Assembly: GCA_030054015.1 (NCBI GenBank)
Contig: JASGCR010000018.1
Coordinates: forward strand, 1-15,581
Direction: 5' to 3'
From: Candidatus Symbiobacter sp.
GTDB taxonomy: Bacteria; Pseudomonadota; Alphaproteobacteria; Elsterales; Elsteraceae
Length of the DNA stretch: 15,581 nt
Positions within the stretch are counted from its first letter, which is position 1; every line of letters starts with the position of its first letter. The notes under the pieces were generated by a model. It saw nothing but the letters and a program-made list of their open reading frames with translations. It was not told the origin of the DNA and did not search any database. A program made the position numbers and the translations under genes. Positions 6,075-13,516 of the stretch are shown one piece after another.

Positions 6075-7178
6075 TCACCGCTTCCTTTTCCAGGTAAACA
6101 GCGACGTCGCCACGTAATTCCAGCCCAGCCCGACCAAGGCCCCGGCCATGGCCGACAGCCACCACCCGCCATCATACTGGCTAAAGATGCGCGTGGCGAT
6201 GCCGACATTGGCGACTCCGCCCAGGCCGCACACCACCATAAAACTCACCAAGCCGCGCAGCCAGGCCGCCCCCCGCAATCTCTGATCGCGGTAGGTAAAG
6301 CGGTTGTTCAAACTGTAATTATAAATCATGGCCAACAAAGTGGCAAAGATTTGCGAGGACTCAAACACCAGGCCCAACGCATATTCGGCGGTAAACAAGG
6401 CGGCAAGATGCACCAACAAACCCGACGCGCCCACCAGCATAAACATGATAAACCGCAACGACACCAAGCCGCGCGAGGCTTTGTCCGCCAATAATGCCAG
6501 ATATTCGGTCACCACCGCCGAATCCAATTTCGACTCGCCAAATAGGCGGTCCCGAAATTGATAGCCAAATTCGCGGATGCGGAGCGGGGTGGGCGACGAG
6601 GCAATCACATCCAGCAAAATCTTAAACCCTATGGCCGAGACATGCCGCACCGCGGGTTCAAAGGCCGCGCGGCTGATCAAGAAAAACCCACTCATGGGGT
6701 CGCTGAGCTTGGTTTTGAGGACAATCCGCGCCAAATGGGCGGCAAATTCGCTGACAAAACTGCGATAACGGCTGAAACTATCGGCATTGCCGCCATCGAC
6801 ATAGCGGCTGCCCACCGCCAAATCGATGTTTCCCGCTTTAACCGATGCCAACATGTCGCGCAATTTGCTGACATCATGCTGCAAATCGGCATCGGTGACG
6901 GCGATATAGGGGGCAAAGCCGGACAAGGCCCCCTCGATACAGGCCGAGGCCAAACCCCGCCGCCCGATCCGGTGAATCATCCGCACCCGTGAATCTTGGG
7001 CGGCCAGGGCGGCGATCTCGGCGCGGGTGGCATCCTTGGAATCATCATCGACAAACACCACTTCCCAGGCGATACCGCTGAGGGCTTCGTCTAAAGCGCT
7101 CACCACCAGGGCGATATTTCCCGCTTCGTTCAAAGTGGGGACAATTACGGTTAATTCGGGCGGGTTATTTGGGGTCAT
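6075..7178 (-). CDS. GT2 glycosyltransferase fused to a GtrA-like membrane domain
   Basis: This 367-residue protein has two parts. Residues 8 to about 235 are a family 2 glycosyltransferase of the dolichol-phosphate mannosyltransferase type: ELTVIVPTLNEAGN, EVVFVDDDSKDAT, the metal-binding DAD at 96-98 (VTDADLQHD), SRYVDGGN and DPMSGFFLISR. Residues about 240-365 contain four hydrophobic segments of the GtrA family (FIMFMLVGASGLLVHLAALF ... WWLSAMAGALVGLGWNYVAT), ending in the basic tail FTWKRKR. Such fusions make polyprenyl-phosphate sugars and may move them across the inner membrane for lipid, O-antigen or protein glycosylation. It follows the 708-residue membrane protein on the same strand by 45 bases and is probably cotranscribed with it. 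Sugar and acceptor are unknown. Confidence 0.92.
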   Translation of the reverse strand: MTPNNPPELTVIVPTLNEAGNIALVVSALDEALSGIAWEVVFVDDDSKDATRAEIAALAAQDSRVRMIHRIGRRGLASACIEGALSGFAPYIAVTDADLQHDVSKLRDMLASVKAGNIDLAVGSRYVDGGNADSFSRYRSFVSEFAAHLARIVLKTKLSDPMSGFFLISRAAFEPAVRHVSAIGFKILLDVIASSPTPLRIREFGYQFRDRLFGESKLDSAVVTEYLALLADKASRGLVSLRFIMFMLVGASGLLVHLAALFTAEYALGLVFESSQIFATLLAMIYNYSLNNRFTYRDQRLRGAAWLRGLVSFMVVCGLGGVANVGIATRIFSQYDGGWWLSAMAGALVGLGWNYVATSLFTWKRKR

Positions 7179-7223
7179 TACTGTGATCGCTTGTTGGTCT
7201 ATGGCGGCGCATTGTGAACGGCC

Positions 7224-9350
7224 TTATTGATTTAAGCAATAATTGTTTTTGTCATACGCATTGGCCCAGGGGTAATGGCGAAACAAATGCGAATTTTTGC
7301 CGCCGCTTGCCAAAATGGGATTGGGCTGGAAATGATGGGTTTTCCGATTGCCCGCGCCATCATCGGTGACAAAAATCGATTCGCCGCGCCATTCCGGCGG
7401 CCATGCTGATGCGCCCATGCGCTCGGGATCAAAGCACAGCACGAGCAACCTGTCCCTGCCCTGGGAGGTGTCCTGGGAGGTACCCTGGGAGGTGTCCTGG
7501 GGCGTGATCTTAAAACCAGGGGAGTTTCCGTCATAAACCCCGCTTATATATTGAATATCCAAGGGAAAGTGACGCGGCGCGGTTGTCATCAATAGCCCCC
7601 GCAACGTGGCAAATGTCGCATCCTGGGGGGTTGGGCTGTTGATCACGACCGCCAGGCGGTCGCCAGCTTGCAACCAGGGTTTGATCGTCGTGGCGATGTT
7701 CCAGAGAATCGGGCGCGGCATTTGCAAATCATAGCGCACACGCCGCAAGTCAATTATCGGCAAAATGATAAAGCCGGCAACCAATAACCGCCCCATAATT
7801 TTCCCGATTCCGGTTCCGATTCCGATTCCGGTTCCGATTCCGGTTCCGGTCCCTGTCCCTGGCCAACGCGCCGCCAAGCGCGATGGCAACAGGTGCGATG
7901 GAAACAGGCGCGATGGCAACAGGCGGGGCGGAAAATATTTTATCGCCAATAAGACACTGCAGATTTCCGCCACCAACACCAAATGCGAATTATAACGATA
8001 AAAAGATTTGGTTTTTCCCGCATCGGCACCAAAAACCCCTAATTTGTCATTGACCGCGAGATACAGAATCATCAACGCGATTTGCCATAAAATCACCGCC
8101 ATGGCGGTGGCAACAACCAAAGGCGGCAGCAATGAAAACGAGGGAATTTGGCGGCGGCGTTGGGGTTGCCAGATGTAAACACCCGCCAAAACGATCAACC
8201 CCAGATACACCGCAAACATAAACGGCCGAGTGGCAATGACCAGCATCTCCCCCTGTAAAATGGCGGGAATGCGGGAAAAATCCCATTGCGCCAGGGGCAG
8301 GGTACCCAGCTCGCCTTGGGTAAAATGGCTTTTAACGAACACCCGCCACCCGCCCCACAAGAATAACGGCGGCAATGACGCCAGAACCAACCGCCGCAAA
8401 AATACGCGCTTGGCGGCATAATTTGGCAATAATATCAACCCGGCACACGCCAACCCGCCCCACAGAGCGAAAAACAACGCCGCATTCGATTGGCGGATAT
8501 TGATAAAGGCGGCGGCGATCAACCCCACCGCGACTATATTGGGACGCAAATTCTGGCCGAACCAACCCACTCCCAACCAAACCAGCCAAGCCGCCAACAC
8601 CATCGTGGCGGGCTCGCCATAATCGCCCAGGTTTAACTCCAGGCGAAACCCCGGGCTTAAGGCGGTGGCGATGATGATCCCGGCCGCGATATGAACAAAT
8701 TTAAGCGGCGACGCGTCAGCACCGGCCCCCCCCCACCCCCGCGCGGCCAAAATCCGCGCCAAACTGAGGCCAAACAAAGCCTGCCAGCCCATATTCGCCA
8801 ATGTCATCGCCGCCACCGGATACTCCGGCATCCAAAACCCGATCAGATACCCGACCAATTGGGTGTTATAGGGCAGTGCCGGAAACACTGAGGGTGTCGC
8901 CGCATCGTCGCCGCGCGGAAATGTGCCAAAATCCCACAAATATTGCGCATTGGGCAGCAAATTCAAAAACGTGTCCCAATGGGATGGCCGCCAACTCGCC
9001 ATCAGCAGCAATAACGGCAGCATCAGTAAGGTTAACCGGCCCATCACCGCCCAATCGGTTTTTGTCGGTCTCAGGCCAGGCCAGGCCTGCATCCCCCACG
9101 CCAGCACCGCCAGCCCCAAAGCCGGAATCCACAACGGATAAATGAAAAAAACGCCCCAAAATGTCAGAATAATCGCCGCGGCCCCCCACCCCACCGCGAC
9201 CGCAATTTCGATCGGCACTGCCGCGCCGGTCATTTGGCTGATCCCCTGCCCCAACCACATGAAATGAGCCAACAGGACCAACATCGCCGCCACCGTCACG
9301 CATTGCATCGCGCTGGGGACCAGGTCATAACTCGCTTGCAGTAAAAACAT
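7224..9350 (-). CDS. Large polytopic membrane protein, possible GT-C-type glycosyltransferase
   Basis: This 708-residue protein has about a dozen hydrophobic helices over residues 1-550 and a soluble C-terminal part. The loop after an early helix reads SWRPSHWDTFLNLLPNAQYL then WDFGTFPRGDD. An acidic, aromatic first large loop is typical of GT-C enzymes that take sugars from polyprenyl-phosphate carriers, and a polyprenyl-phosphate sugar synthase-like gene follows directly. That assignment is an inference; I do not recognise a named family. Three short in-frame tandem arrays lie in the last third: LLPSR-type units, a (G-T/I)n run, and QDTS/QGTS units. ATG 9350 is the only sensible start, though its ribosome site is weak (AAAAGAAA). 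It lies 42 bases downstream of lysR on the same strand. Confidence 0.8.
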   Translation of the reverse strand: MFLLQASYDLVPSAMQCVTVAAMLVLLAHFMWLGQGISQMTGAAVPIEIAVAVGWGAAAIILTFWGVFFIYPLWIPALGLAVLAWGMQAWPGLRPTKTDWAVMGRLTLLMLPLLLLMASWRPSHWDTFLNLLPNAQYLWDFGTFPRGDDAATPSVFPALPYNTQLVGYLIGFWMPEYPVAAMTLANMGWQALFGLSLARILAARGWGGAGADASPLKFVHIAAGIIIATALSPGFRLELNLGDYGEPATMVLAAWLVWLGVGWFGQNLRPNIVAVGLIAAAFINIRQSNAALFFALWGGLACAGLILLPNYAAKRVFLRRLVLASLPPLFLWGGWRVFVKSHFTQGELGTLPLAQWDFSRIPAILQGEMLVIATRPFMFAVYLGLIVLAGVYIWQPQRRRQIPSFSLLPPLVVATAMAVILWQIALMILYLAVNDKLGVFGADAGKTKSFYRYNSHLVLVAEICSVLLAIKYFPPRLLPSRLFPSHLLPSRLAARWPGTGTGTGIGTGIGIGTGIGKIMGRLLVAGFIILPIIDLRRVRYDLQMPRPILWNIATTIKPWLQAGDRLAVVINSPTPQDATFATLRGLLMTTAPRHFPLDIQYISGVYDGNSPGFKITPQDTSQGTSQDTSQGRDRLLVLCFDPERMGASAWPPEWRGESIFVTDDGAGNRKTHHFQPNPILASGGKNSHLFRHYPWANAYDKNNYCLNQ
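7459..7506. repeat. 12-bp in-frame tandem repeat, four units
   Basis: Units of CCCTGGGAGGTG / TCCTGGGAGGTA alternate four times, the last being diverged. On the minus strand they encode QDTS and QGTS units near the C-terminus of the membrane protein. Whole-unit gain or loss would keep the reading frame. Confidence 0.85.
7804..7860. repeat. Hexanucleotide tandem repeat in the membrane-protein gene
   Basis: Nine hexamers of CCGATT or CCGGTT, with diverged last units (CCGGTC, CCTGTC), encode an alternating Gly-Thr/Gly-Ile stretch on the minus strand. It sits between the LLPSR units and a hydrophobic helix. Hexamer slippage would change length without shifting frame. Confidence 0.9.
7878..7937. 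repeat. 15-bp in-frame tandem repeat, three close units and one diverged
   Basis: GCGCGATGGCAACAG occurs at 7878-7892 and 7908-7922, with GTGCGATGGAAACAG between them and a diverged unit at 7923-7937. The units encode LLPSR, LFPSH, LLPSR and YFPPR in the membrane protein. The array lies 17 bp from the hexamer array. Confidence 0.85.
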
Positions 9351-9363
9351 TTTTTTCTTTTAG

Positions 9364-9376
9364 CCCCCCTTCCTAA
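9364..9376. repeat. Possible fragment of the MITE-like repeat
   Basis: CCCCCCTTCCTAA matches 13 bases of the right terminal hairpin of the nested-hairpin repeat, in the 42-bp gap between lysR and the membrane-protein gene. The second arm of the hairpin is absent. The match is short and may be chance. Confidence 0.3.
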
Positions 9377-9392
9377 AACAGCATATCACCCC

Positions 9393-10295
9393 CTAATTTA
9401 CATTAAAGGCGCGTCGCATGAAAAGGCAAAAATTTTGTGCTGCCGGACTCAGGCCGTGCTGTTTGGCCCAGACCAACCCAATATCCATGGTCGGGATGGC
9501 GGTGACCAATTCGCGTTTTTCAATATGCTGCCCATCCAGCGAATAGGGGCGATAGACCATATCCGATAAGATCGTCACCCCCACCCCATTGGCGACCAAG
9601 CCGCGCACCGCCTCGACCGAATGGGTGCTAAAAATAATATTCGGTTTGACCTGATGGGCATCCCAATAACGCAAAGCGGTGTGCCGCGCCTCATCAACTT
9701 CGAGCATGATAAAGGGTTCATCCACCAAATCATGCAAAGTGATCTTGTCATAGGCGCGCAATCTGTGATTGGCGGCCAACCACAAATGGCGCGGCGATTG
9801 CAATAATTTTTGATAAGCCAGCACGTCTTGATGCTGTAAATTTGACACCAAAACCACCGCCACATCCAAATCACCGGCGATTAATCGCTTTTCAATCAGA
9901 TCGCGCGGGCTTTCCTCGACCACGAGATCGAGATTGGGCGATTGTTGCAAAAACTGGGCATGAAACAGCGAGAAAAAATAACCCGCCACCGTATAGGTCA
10001 CGCCAATCCGCAACGTGCCGGTTAAATTGCGCCCCAAGGTCAGGGGGGCGTGAATCGCCTCATCCACCGAGATCAAAGCCGTCCGCGCCCGCGCCAAAAA
10101 CAACGCGCCCTCGGCTGTGATGCGGAGGCCATTGGGGGTGCGGTCGAATAATTTGACCCGCAAATCGGACTCCAATCCCTGGATCGCCGCCGTGACGGCG
10201 GATTGCGAGACATTTAAGTCATGGGCGGCTTTGGAGACCTGGCCGCTATCGGCAGCCCGCACAAAATAGCGCATTTGACGCAGAGTGATCTTCAT
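9393..10295 (-). CDS. LysR-type transcriptional regulator
   Basis: This 300-residue protein is a full-length LysR regulator. Residues 1-60 form the winged HTH (SKAAHDLNVSQSAVTAAIQG, then LESDLRVKLFDRTPNGLRIT), followed by a linker helix. Residues about 90-295 are the periplasmic-binding-like effector domain (LRIGVTYTVAGYFF, DLDVAVVLVSN, VEAVRGLVANGVGVTILSDM). ATG 10295 gives the canonical MKITLRQMRYFVRAAD start. It is divergent from the pxpA-biotin operon, and a perfect dyad with the LysR T-N11-A pattern lies at 10337-10353. It therefore probably activates that operon in response to its substrate and represses itself. Downstream on the same strand is the membrane-protein gene; a 42-bp gap would allow read-through, but a functional link is not evident. 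Confidence 0.95.
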   Translation of the reverse strand: MKITLRQMRYFVRAADSGQVSKAAHDLNVSQSAVTAAIQGLESDLRVKLFDRTPNGLRITAEGALFLARARTALISVDEAIHAPLTLGRNLTGTLRIGVTYTVAGYFFSLFHAQFLQQSPNLDLVVEESPRDLIEKRLIAGDLDVAVVLVSNLQHQDVLAYQKLLQSPRHLWLAANHRLRAYDKITLHDLVDEPFIMLEVDEARHTALRYWDAHQVKPNIIFSTHSVEAVRGLVANGVGVTILSDMVYRPYSLDGQHIEKRELVTAIPTMDIGLVWAKQHGLSPAAQNFCLFMRRAFNVN

Positions 10296-10336
10296 GGCTT
10301 GGTTGCGCTTTCGCTTGGGGTTTTGCCCGCGACCGG

Positions 10337-10353
10337 TATCTGAATTTCAGATA
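10337..10353. promoter_or_regulatory. LysR recognition dyad
   Basis: TATCTGAATTTCAGATA is a perfect 17-bp palindrome containing the LysR pattern T-N11-A. Its centre (10345) is about 65 bp before the predicted pxpA start at about 10410, the standard position of a LysR recognition site, and about 50 bp before the lysR start codon. Confidence 0.75.
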
Positions 10354-10374
10354 GTTAAGCTTAAAATTTCCGAT

Positions 10375-10403
10375 TTTACAATAGGGTGAATAAGCGGTAA
10401 ATT
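10375..10403 (+). promoter_or_regulatory. Predicted promoter of the pxpA operon
   Basis: TTTACA (10375-10380, 5/6) and TAAATT (10398-10403, 4/6) are separated by 17 bp, with a start near 10410. The weak -10 suits an activator-dependent promoter. The leader to ATG 10705 would be about 295 bases and consists almost wholly of the MITE-like repeat. Confidence 0.5.
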
Positions 10404-10655
10404 ATATGGGATGTGACGAGTACTTCTGACCCCCCCTTCCTGCTTAGGAAGGGGGGGATAGAAAAGCGAGGCGAGTGCTTACGAGCCGTCGCTTTTCTTG
10501 GGGGGGTTGGTGTAAAATATTGATTTTGATTATATTTTTATCATCACCAACCCCCCCTAGCTCCGCTAAGGGCTTCGCCCTAAGCGTCGCTTTCCCCCCC
10601 TTCCTAAGCAGGAAGGGGGGGTCATGATACGGAGTTCTTTGGGAAACAGAGTATA
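10402..10655. mobile_element. MITE-like nested-hairpin repeat, copy A
   Basis: The core (10428-10623, 196 bp) is bounded by 30-bp inverted termini, each itself a hairpin (CCCCCCCTTCCT-GCTT-AGGAAGGGGGGG and its complement). Inside, in order, are a GAAAAGCGA/TCGCTTTTC stem (10461-10497), a GGGGGGGTTGGTG/CACCAACCCCCCC stem around an AT-rich loop (10500-10557), and a stem closed by GGGC-TTC-GCCC (10559-10592). The right flank GTTCTTTGGGAA...GAGTATA matches copies B and C. The left flank is diverged; TTATA at 10402 is a possible boundary. No coding capacity. Confidence 0.85.
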
Positions 10656-10704
10656 TTCAGACCTTCCCTAATCAAAAATTTTTGTACCGCTCACATAGAC
10701 CCTT

Positions 10705-11490
10705 ATGGCGTATCAGACGATGAACCATCCCACCGTGATCACCCAAACAGGCGGCAAAAAAACCATCAATTGCGATATGGGCGAGGGGTTTTCGCTCTAT
10801 CACAGTGCGGATGATGAGGCGATTATGCCCTATATTACCCTGGCCAATATCGCCTGTGGCTTTCATGCGGGGGATTTTAACCATATGCGGAAAACGGTAC
10901 GCCTGGCCAAGCAATTTAACGTTTTGGCTGGGGCGCATCCCTCATTGCCGGATTTGCAAGGCTTTGGCCGCCGCGAAATGAAAATGGAGCGGGACGAACT
11001 GGCCAATTGCTTGATCTACCAGGTCGGGGCCTTGGTCGGCATGTTACAGGCCGAGGGGTTAAGGCTGAACCACATTAAACCCCACGGGGCCTTGTTCGGC
11101 ATGGCGACCCGCCACCGCCACGTGGCCGAAGCCGTCGCCGATGCGGCGGTGGTGTTTGGGGTGCCGGTGATTGGCATGGAGGGCAGCCTCCACCAAACGG
11201 TTTACCAGGAACGGGGCGTTAGCTTAATCCCGGAATATTACTGCGATTTGGATTATGATGATGAGGGCATGATCATGATCAGCCGCATCCACGACAAGAA
11301 AGACACCGCCAGGGCGGCCCAACAAACCCTGACGGCCTTACGCGATGGCTATGCCGAGGCCAAATCGGGCAAAAAATTTACCCTCAAGGCCGACACCGTC
11401 TGCGTCCATTCCGACAGCCCCAACTCGGTCGAAGTGGCGAAGGCGGTCTATCACAAATTGCGCGAGAACGGATTATTGGCGGTTTCTTAG
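10705..11490 (+). CDS. pxpA: 5-oxoprolinase subunit A (LamB/YcsF family)
   Basis: This 261-residue protein is a clear LamB/YcsF family member, close to the usual 245-255 residues. The signature stretches are TINCDMGEGFSLYHSADDEA, ANIACGFHAGDFNHM, LAGAHPSLPDLQGFGRREM, IKPHGALF and VCVHSDSPNSVEVA. The conserved His and Asp residues are those of a metal-dependent sugar-deacetylase-like barrel. In the PxpABC system this subunit takes part in ATP-dependent opening of 5-oxoproline to glutamate. ATG 10705 and ATG 10720 are both possible and neither has a strong ribosome site. The first gives fifteen extra bases with no family support. The gene heads a plus-strand operon, with one repeat copy in its leader and another five bases after its stop. 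Here PxpA is coupled to biotin-carboxylase parts, so the true substrate may be a different lactam or amide. Confidence 0.93.
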   Translation: MAYQTMNHPTVITQTGGKKTINCDMGEGFSLYHSADDEAIMPYITLANIACGFHAGDFNHMRKTVRLAKQFNVLAGAHPSLPDLQGFGRREMKMERDELANCLIYQVGALVGMLQAEGLRLNHIKPHGALFGMATRHRHVAEAVADAAVVFGVPVIGMEGSLHQTVYQERGVSLIPEYYCDLDYDDEGMIMISRIHDKKDTARAAQQTLTALRDGYAEAKSGKKFTLKADTVCVHSDSPNSVEVAKAVYHKLRENGLLAVS

Positions 11491-11495
11491 ACAGT

Positions 11496-11757
11496 TATAC
11501 TCCGTGTTCTAAAGAATTCGTACGACGACCCCCCCTTCCTGCTTAGGAAGGGGGGGATAGAAAAGCCAGAATTTTTGTCAAAAAATTCTAGGCTTTTCTT
11601 GGGGGGGTTGGTGCAATATGTTGATTCTATTAATAGATTCTTAACATCACCAACCCCCCCTAGCTCAGCTAAGGGCTTCGCCCTAAGCTGAGCTTTCCCC
11701 CCCTTCCTAAGCAGGAAGGGGGGGTCGTAATAGAGATTCTTTGGGAATCAGAGTATA
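11496..11757. mobile_element. MITE-like nested-hairpin repeat, copy B
   Basis: The core (11527-11726, 200 bp) has the same hairpin termini as copy A. The outer flanks are also inverted: TTATACTC at the left and GAGTATAA at the right, with TTC.AAAGAAT and ATTCTTTGGGAA inside. The whole element is therefore about 260 bp, flanked by TA. Internal stems are GAAAAGCC..AGAATTTTT / AAAAATTCT..GGCTTTTC (11560-11597), GGGGGGGTTGGTG / CACCAACCCCCCC, and AGCTCAGCT.AGGGC-TTC-GCCCT.AGCTGAGCT. It sits five bases after the pxpA stop and 52 bases before the carrier gene. It has no coding capacity. Confidence 0.88.
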
Positions 11758-11809
11758 AACCAAATGGCGATGACCAGCACGTTGTTTAACCTTAAAGCGA
11801 GAATGTACC

Positions 11810-12049
11810 ATGACAGCGACCATCAAAGCCCCCATTCCTGGCACGTTTTATCGGCAACCCGCCCCAGGCGATCCCCCGTTCAAAGATGTCGGCGACACTG
11901 TCGCGGTCGGGGAGGTGATCGGCCTCATCGAAGTGATGAAAAGTTTTTTTGACGTAAAGTCAAAGGTGAGCGGCAAAATCACCGCCTTCCTGGTCGAAAA
12001 TGAGGCCCCGGTCACGGCGGGTGAGGATTTGGTGACACTTGCGGATTAA
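11810..12049 (+). CDS. Biotin carboxyl carrier protein (free biotinyl domain)
   Basis: This 79-residue protein is a stand-alone biotinyl-lipoyl domain without the N-terminal extension of AccB. The biotin acceptor is Lys44 in LIEVMKSFFDV, the EVMKS form of the AMKM motif. The flanks GTFYRQPAPGDPPFKDVGDT and VSGKITAFLVENEAPVTAGE form the two sheets. It should carry carboxybiotin between the biotin carboxylase encoded next and the carboxyltransferase pair PxpB/PxpC. ATG 11810 is preceded by GCGAGA about eight bases upstream. The gap to the carboxylase start is 36 bases. The short size argues for a carrier dedicated to this operon rather than fatty-acid synthesis, although annotation pipelines usually name it an acetyl-CoA carboxylase subunit. 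The MITE-like repeat separates it from pxpA. Confidence 0.93.
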   Translation: MTATIKAPIPGTFYRQPAPGDPPFKDVGDTVAVGEVIGLIEVMKSFFDVKSKVSGKITAFLVENEAPVTAGEDLVTLAD

Positions 12050-12085
12050 CCCGCGCTCTTGTTCAATAACCCAGGTATCATCGCC

Positions 12086-13516
12086 ATGAAGAAAATTTTG
12101 GTCGCCAATCGGGGAGAAATCGCAGTGCGGATTATTCGCGCCGCCCGTGAACTTGGCCTGAAAACGGTGCAAGTCTATTCTCCGGCTGACCGCGACATGC
12201 TGGCGGCCTCCTTGGCCGATGAAGCGATCTGTTTGGGCGATGCCAGCCAGGGCAGTTCCGCCGCCAAAACTTATTTGCACATCCCCCATATATTGGCCGC
12301 CGCCGCCCAAAGCGGGGCCGATGCGGTGCATCCGGGCTATGGGTTTCTCTCTGAAAATGCCGCATTTTCGGCGCAAGTGGCGGCGGCGGGACTTATTTTT
12401 ATCGGCCCCGATGCCGCCACCATCAATTTGATGGGCGACAAAGTGGCCGCCCGCCAATCCGCCCGCGCGGCCGGACTCGCCACGGTGCCGGGCAGTGCCG
12501 GTCGCATCGACTCCGTCGCCCAAGCCCAAAGCCTGGCCGCAGAATTTGGCTATCCCATTTTAATCAAAGCGGCGGCGGGGGGCGGCGGGCGCGGTATTCG
12601 TTTGGTCGCAACGCCCGAAGAATTGCCGCGCCAGATTCAACAAGCCAGCCAAGAAGCCCAGGCCGCGTTTGGCGATGGCGGCCTCTATATCGAGAAATTT
12701 ATCCGCCAGGCCCGCCATATCGAGGTGCAAATTCTCGGCGATGGTCAGCGCGCCCTGCATGTGTTTGAACGCGAATGCTCCCTGCAAAGACGGCGACAAA
12801 AAATTTGGGAAGAAGCCCCGTCGGCGCGGCTCAGCCCGCTTTTACGGCAAAAATTCTATGATGCGGCGGTGCGCCTGGCCGAATCCGTGCGGTACAAAGG
12901 GGCCGGCACGATGGAATTCCTGTTTGATGACGAAAGCGAGCAATTTTATTTCATCGAAATGAACACCCGCATCCAAGTCGAACATCCGGTCAGCGAAATG
13001 ATCAGCGGCATTGATTTGGTGCGGGGCATGATCCGCATTGCGGCGGGCGAATCGCTGCCCCAAGCCCAAAGCGACATCAAAGCCCAAGGCCATGCCATTG
13101 AAATTCGCCTCAATGCCGAAGACCCGTGCGAAAATTTTATGCCCTCGCCCGGCACCATCACCCAATTGCGCATTCCGGGCGGCCCCGGCGTGCGGTTTGA
13201 CAGTTTTATCTATGACCAGGCCGTGATTCCGCCCTTTTACGATTCACTGCTCGGCAAATTGATTGTCCATGATGGGGATCGCCCCCAATGTTTGGCGCGT
13301 TTGCGCCGGGCCTTGGGCGAGTTGCGCATTGGCGGCGTGGCGACCACCCAGGCCTTGCATCTGACTTTGCTCGACGACCCGGACGTGCAACAAAATCGCG
13401 TCAGCACCAACTGGCTTGAAACCTGGCTGCCCCACCACCAGGCGCAATTGTCCGACCAAGCCAGTGCCTTACACGCAAAATTATCCCCCCTTGCCGCGAA
13501 AGGAAATTTACCATGA
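12086..13516 (+). CDS. accC: Biotin carboxylase subunit (AccC-like)
   Basis: This 476-residue protein has the whole biotin carboxylase fold: MKKILVANRGEIAVRIIRAA, HPGYGFLSEN (82-91), MGDK (116-119), the ATP glycine loop KAAAGGGGRGIR (161-172), the His214 region RHIEVQILGD, QRRRQKIWEEAPS (237-249), and the catalytic EMNTRIQVEHPVSE. In the family it uses ATP and bicarbonate to carboxylate biotin. The residue equal to E. coli His236 is Arg240 (QRRRQ instead of QRRHQ). ATG 12086 is chosen because the family starts with MKKILVANRGEIA; the frame is open back to TTG 12059. It shares ATGA with the next gene, so translation is coupled. Probably it serves the operon's lactam/amide carboxylation rather than acetyl-CoA carboxylation, by context. 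Confidence 0.95.
   Translation: MKKILVANRGEIAVRIIRAARELGLKTVQVYSPADRDMLAASLADEAICLGDASQGSSAAKTYLHIPHILAAAAQSGADAVHPGYGFLSENAAFSAQVAAAGLIFIGPDAATINLMGDKVAARQSARAAGLATVPGSAGRIDSVAQAQSLAAEFGYPILIKAAAGGGGRGIRLVATPEELPRQIQQASQEAQAAFGDGGLYIEKFIRQARHIEVQILGDGQRALHVFERECSLQRRRQKIWEEAPSARLSPLLRQKFYDAAVRLAESVRYKGAGTMEFLFDDESEQFYFIEMNTRIQVEHPVSEMISGIDLVRGMIRIAAGESLPQAQSDIKAQGHAIEIRLNAEDPCENFMPSPGTITQLRIPGGPGVRFDSFIYDQAVIPPFYDSLLGKLIVHDGDRPQCLARLRRALGELRIGGVATTQALHLTLLDDPDVQQNRVSTNWLETWLPHHQAQLSDQASALHAKLSPLAAKGNLP

Noticed and set aside
10428..11726. CRISPR array
   Set aside because: The repeats are two distant 200-bp palindromic elements around pxpA, with no regular short spacers and no cas genes.
12059..12085. 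Earlier TTG start for the biotin carboxylase
   Set aside because: It adds nine residues with no family match; MKKILVANRGEIA at 12086 is the conserved N-terminus.
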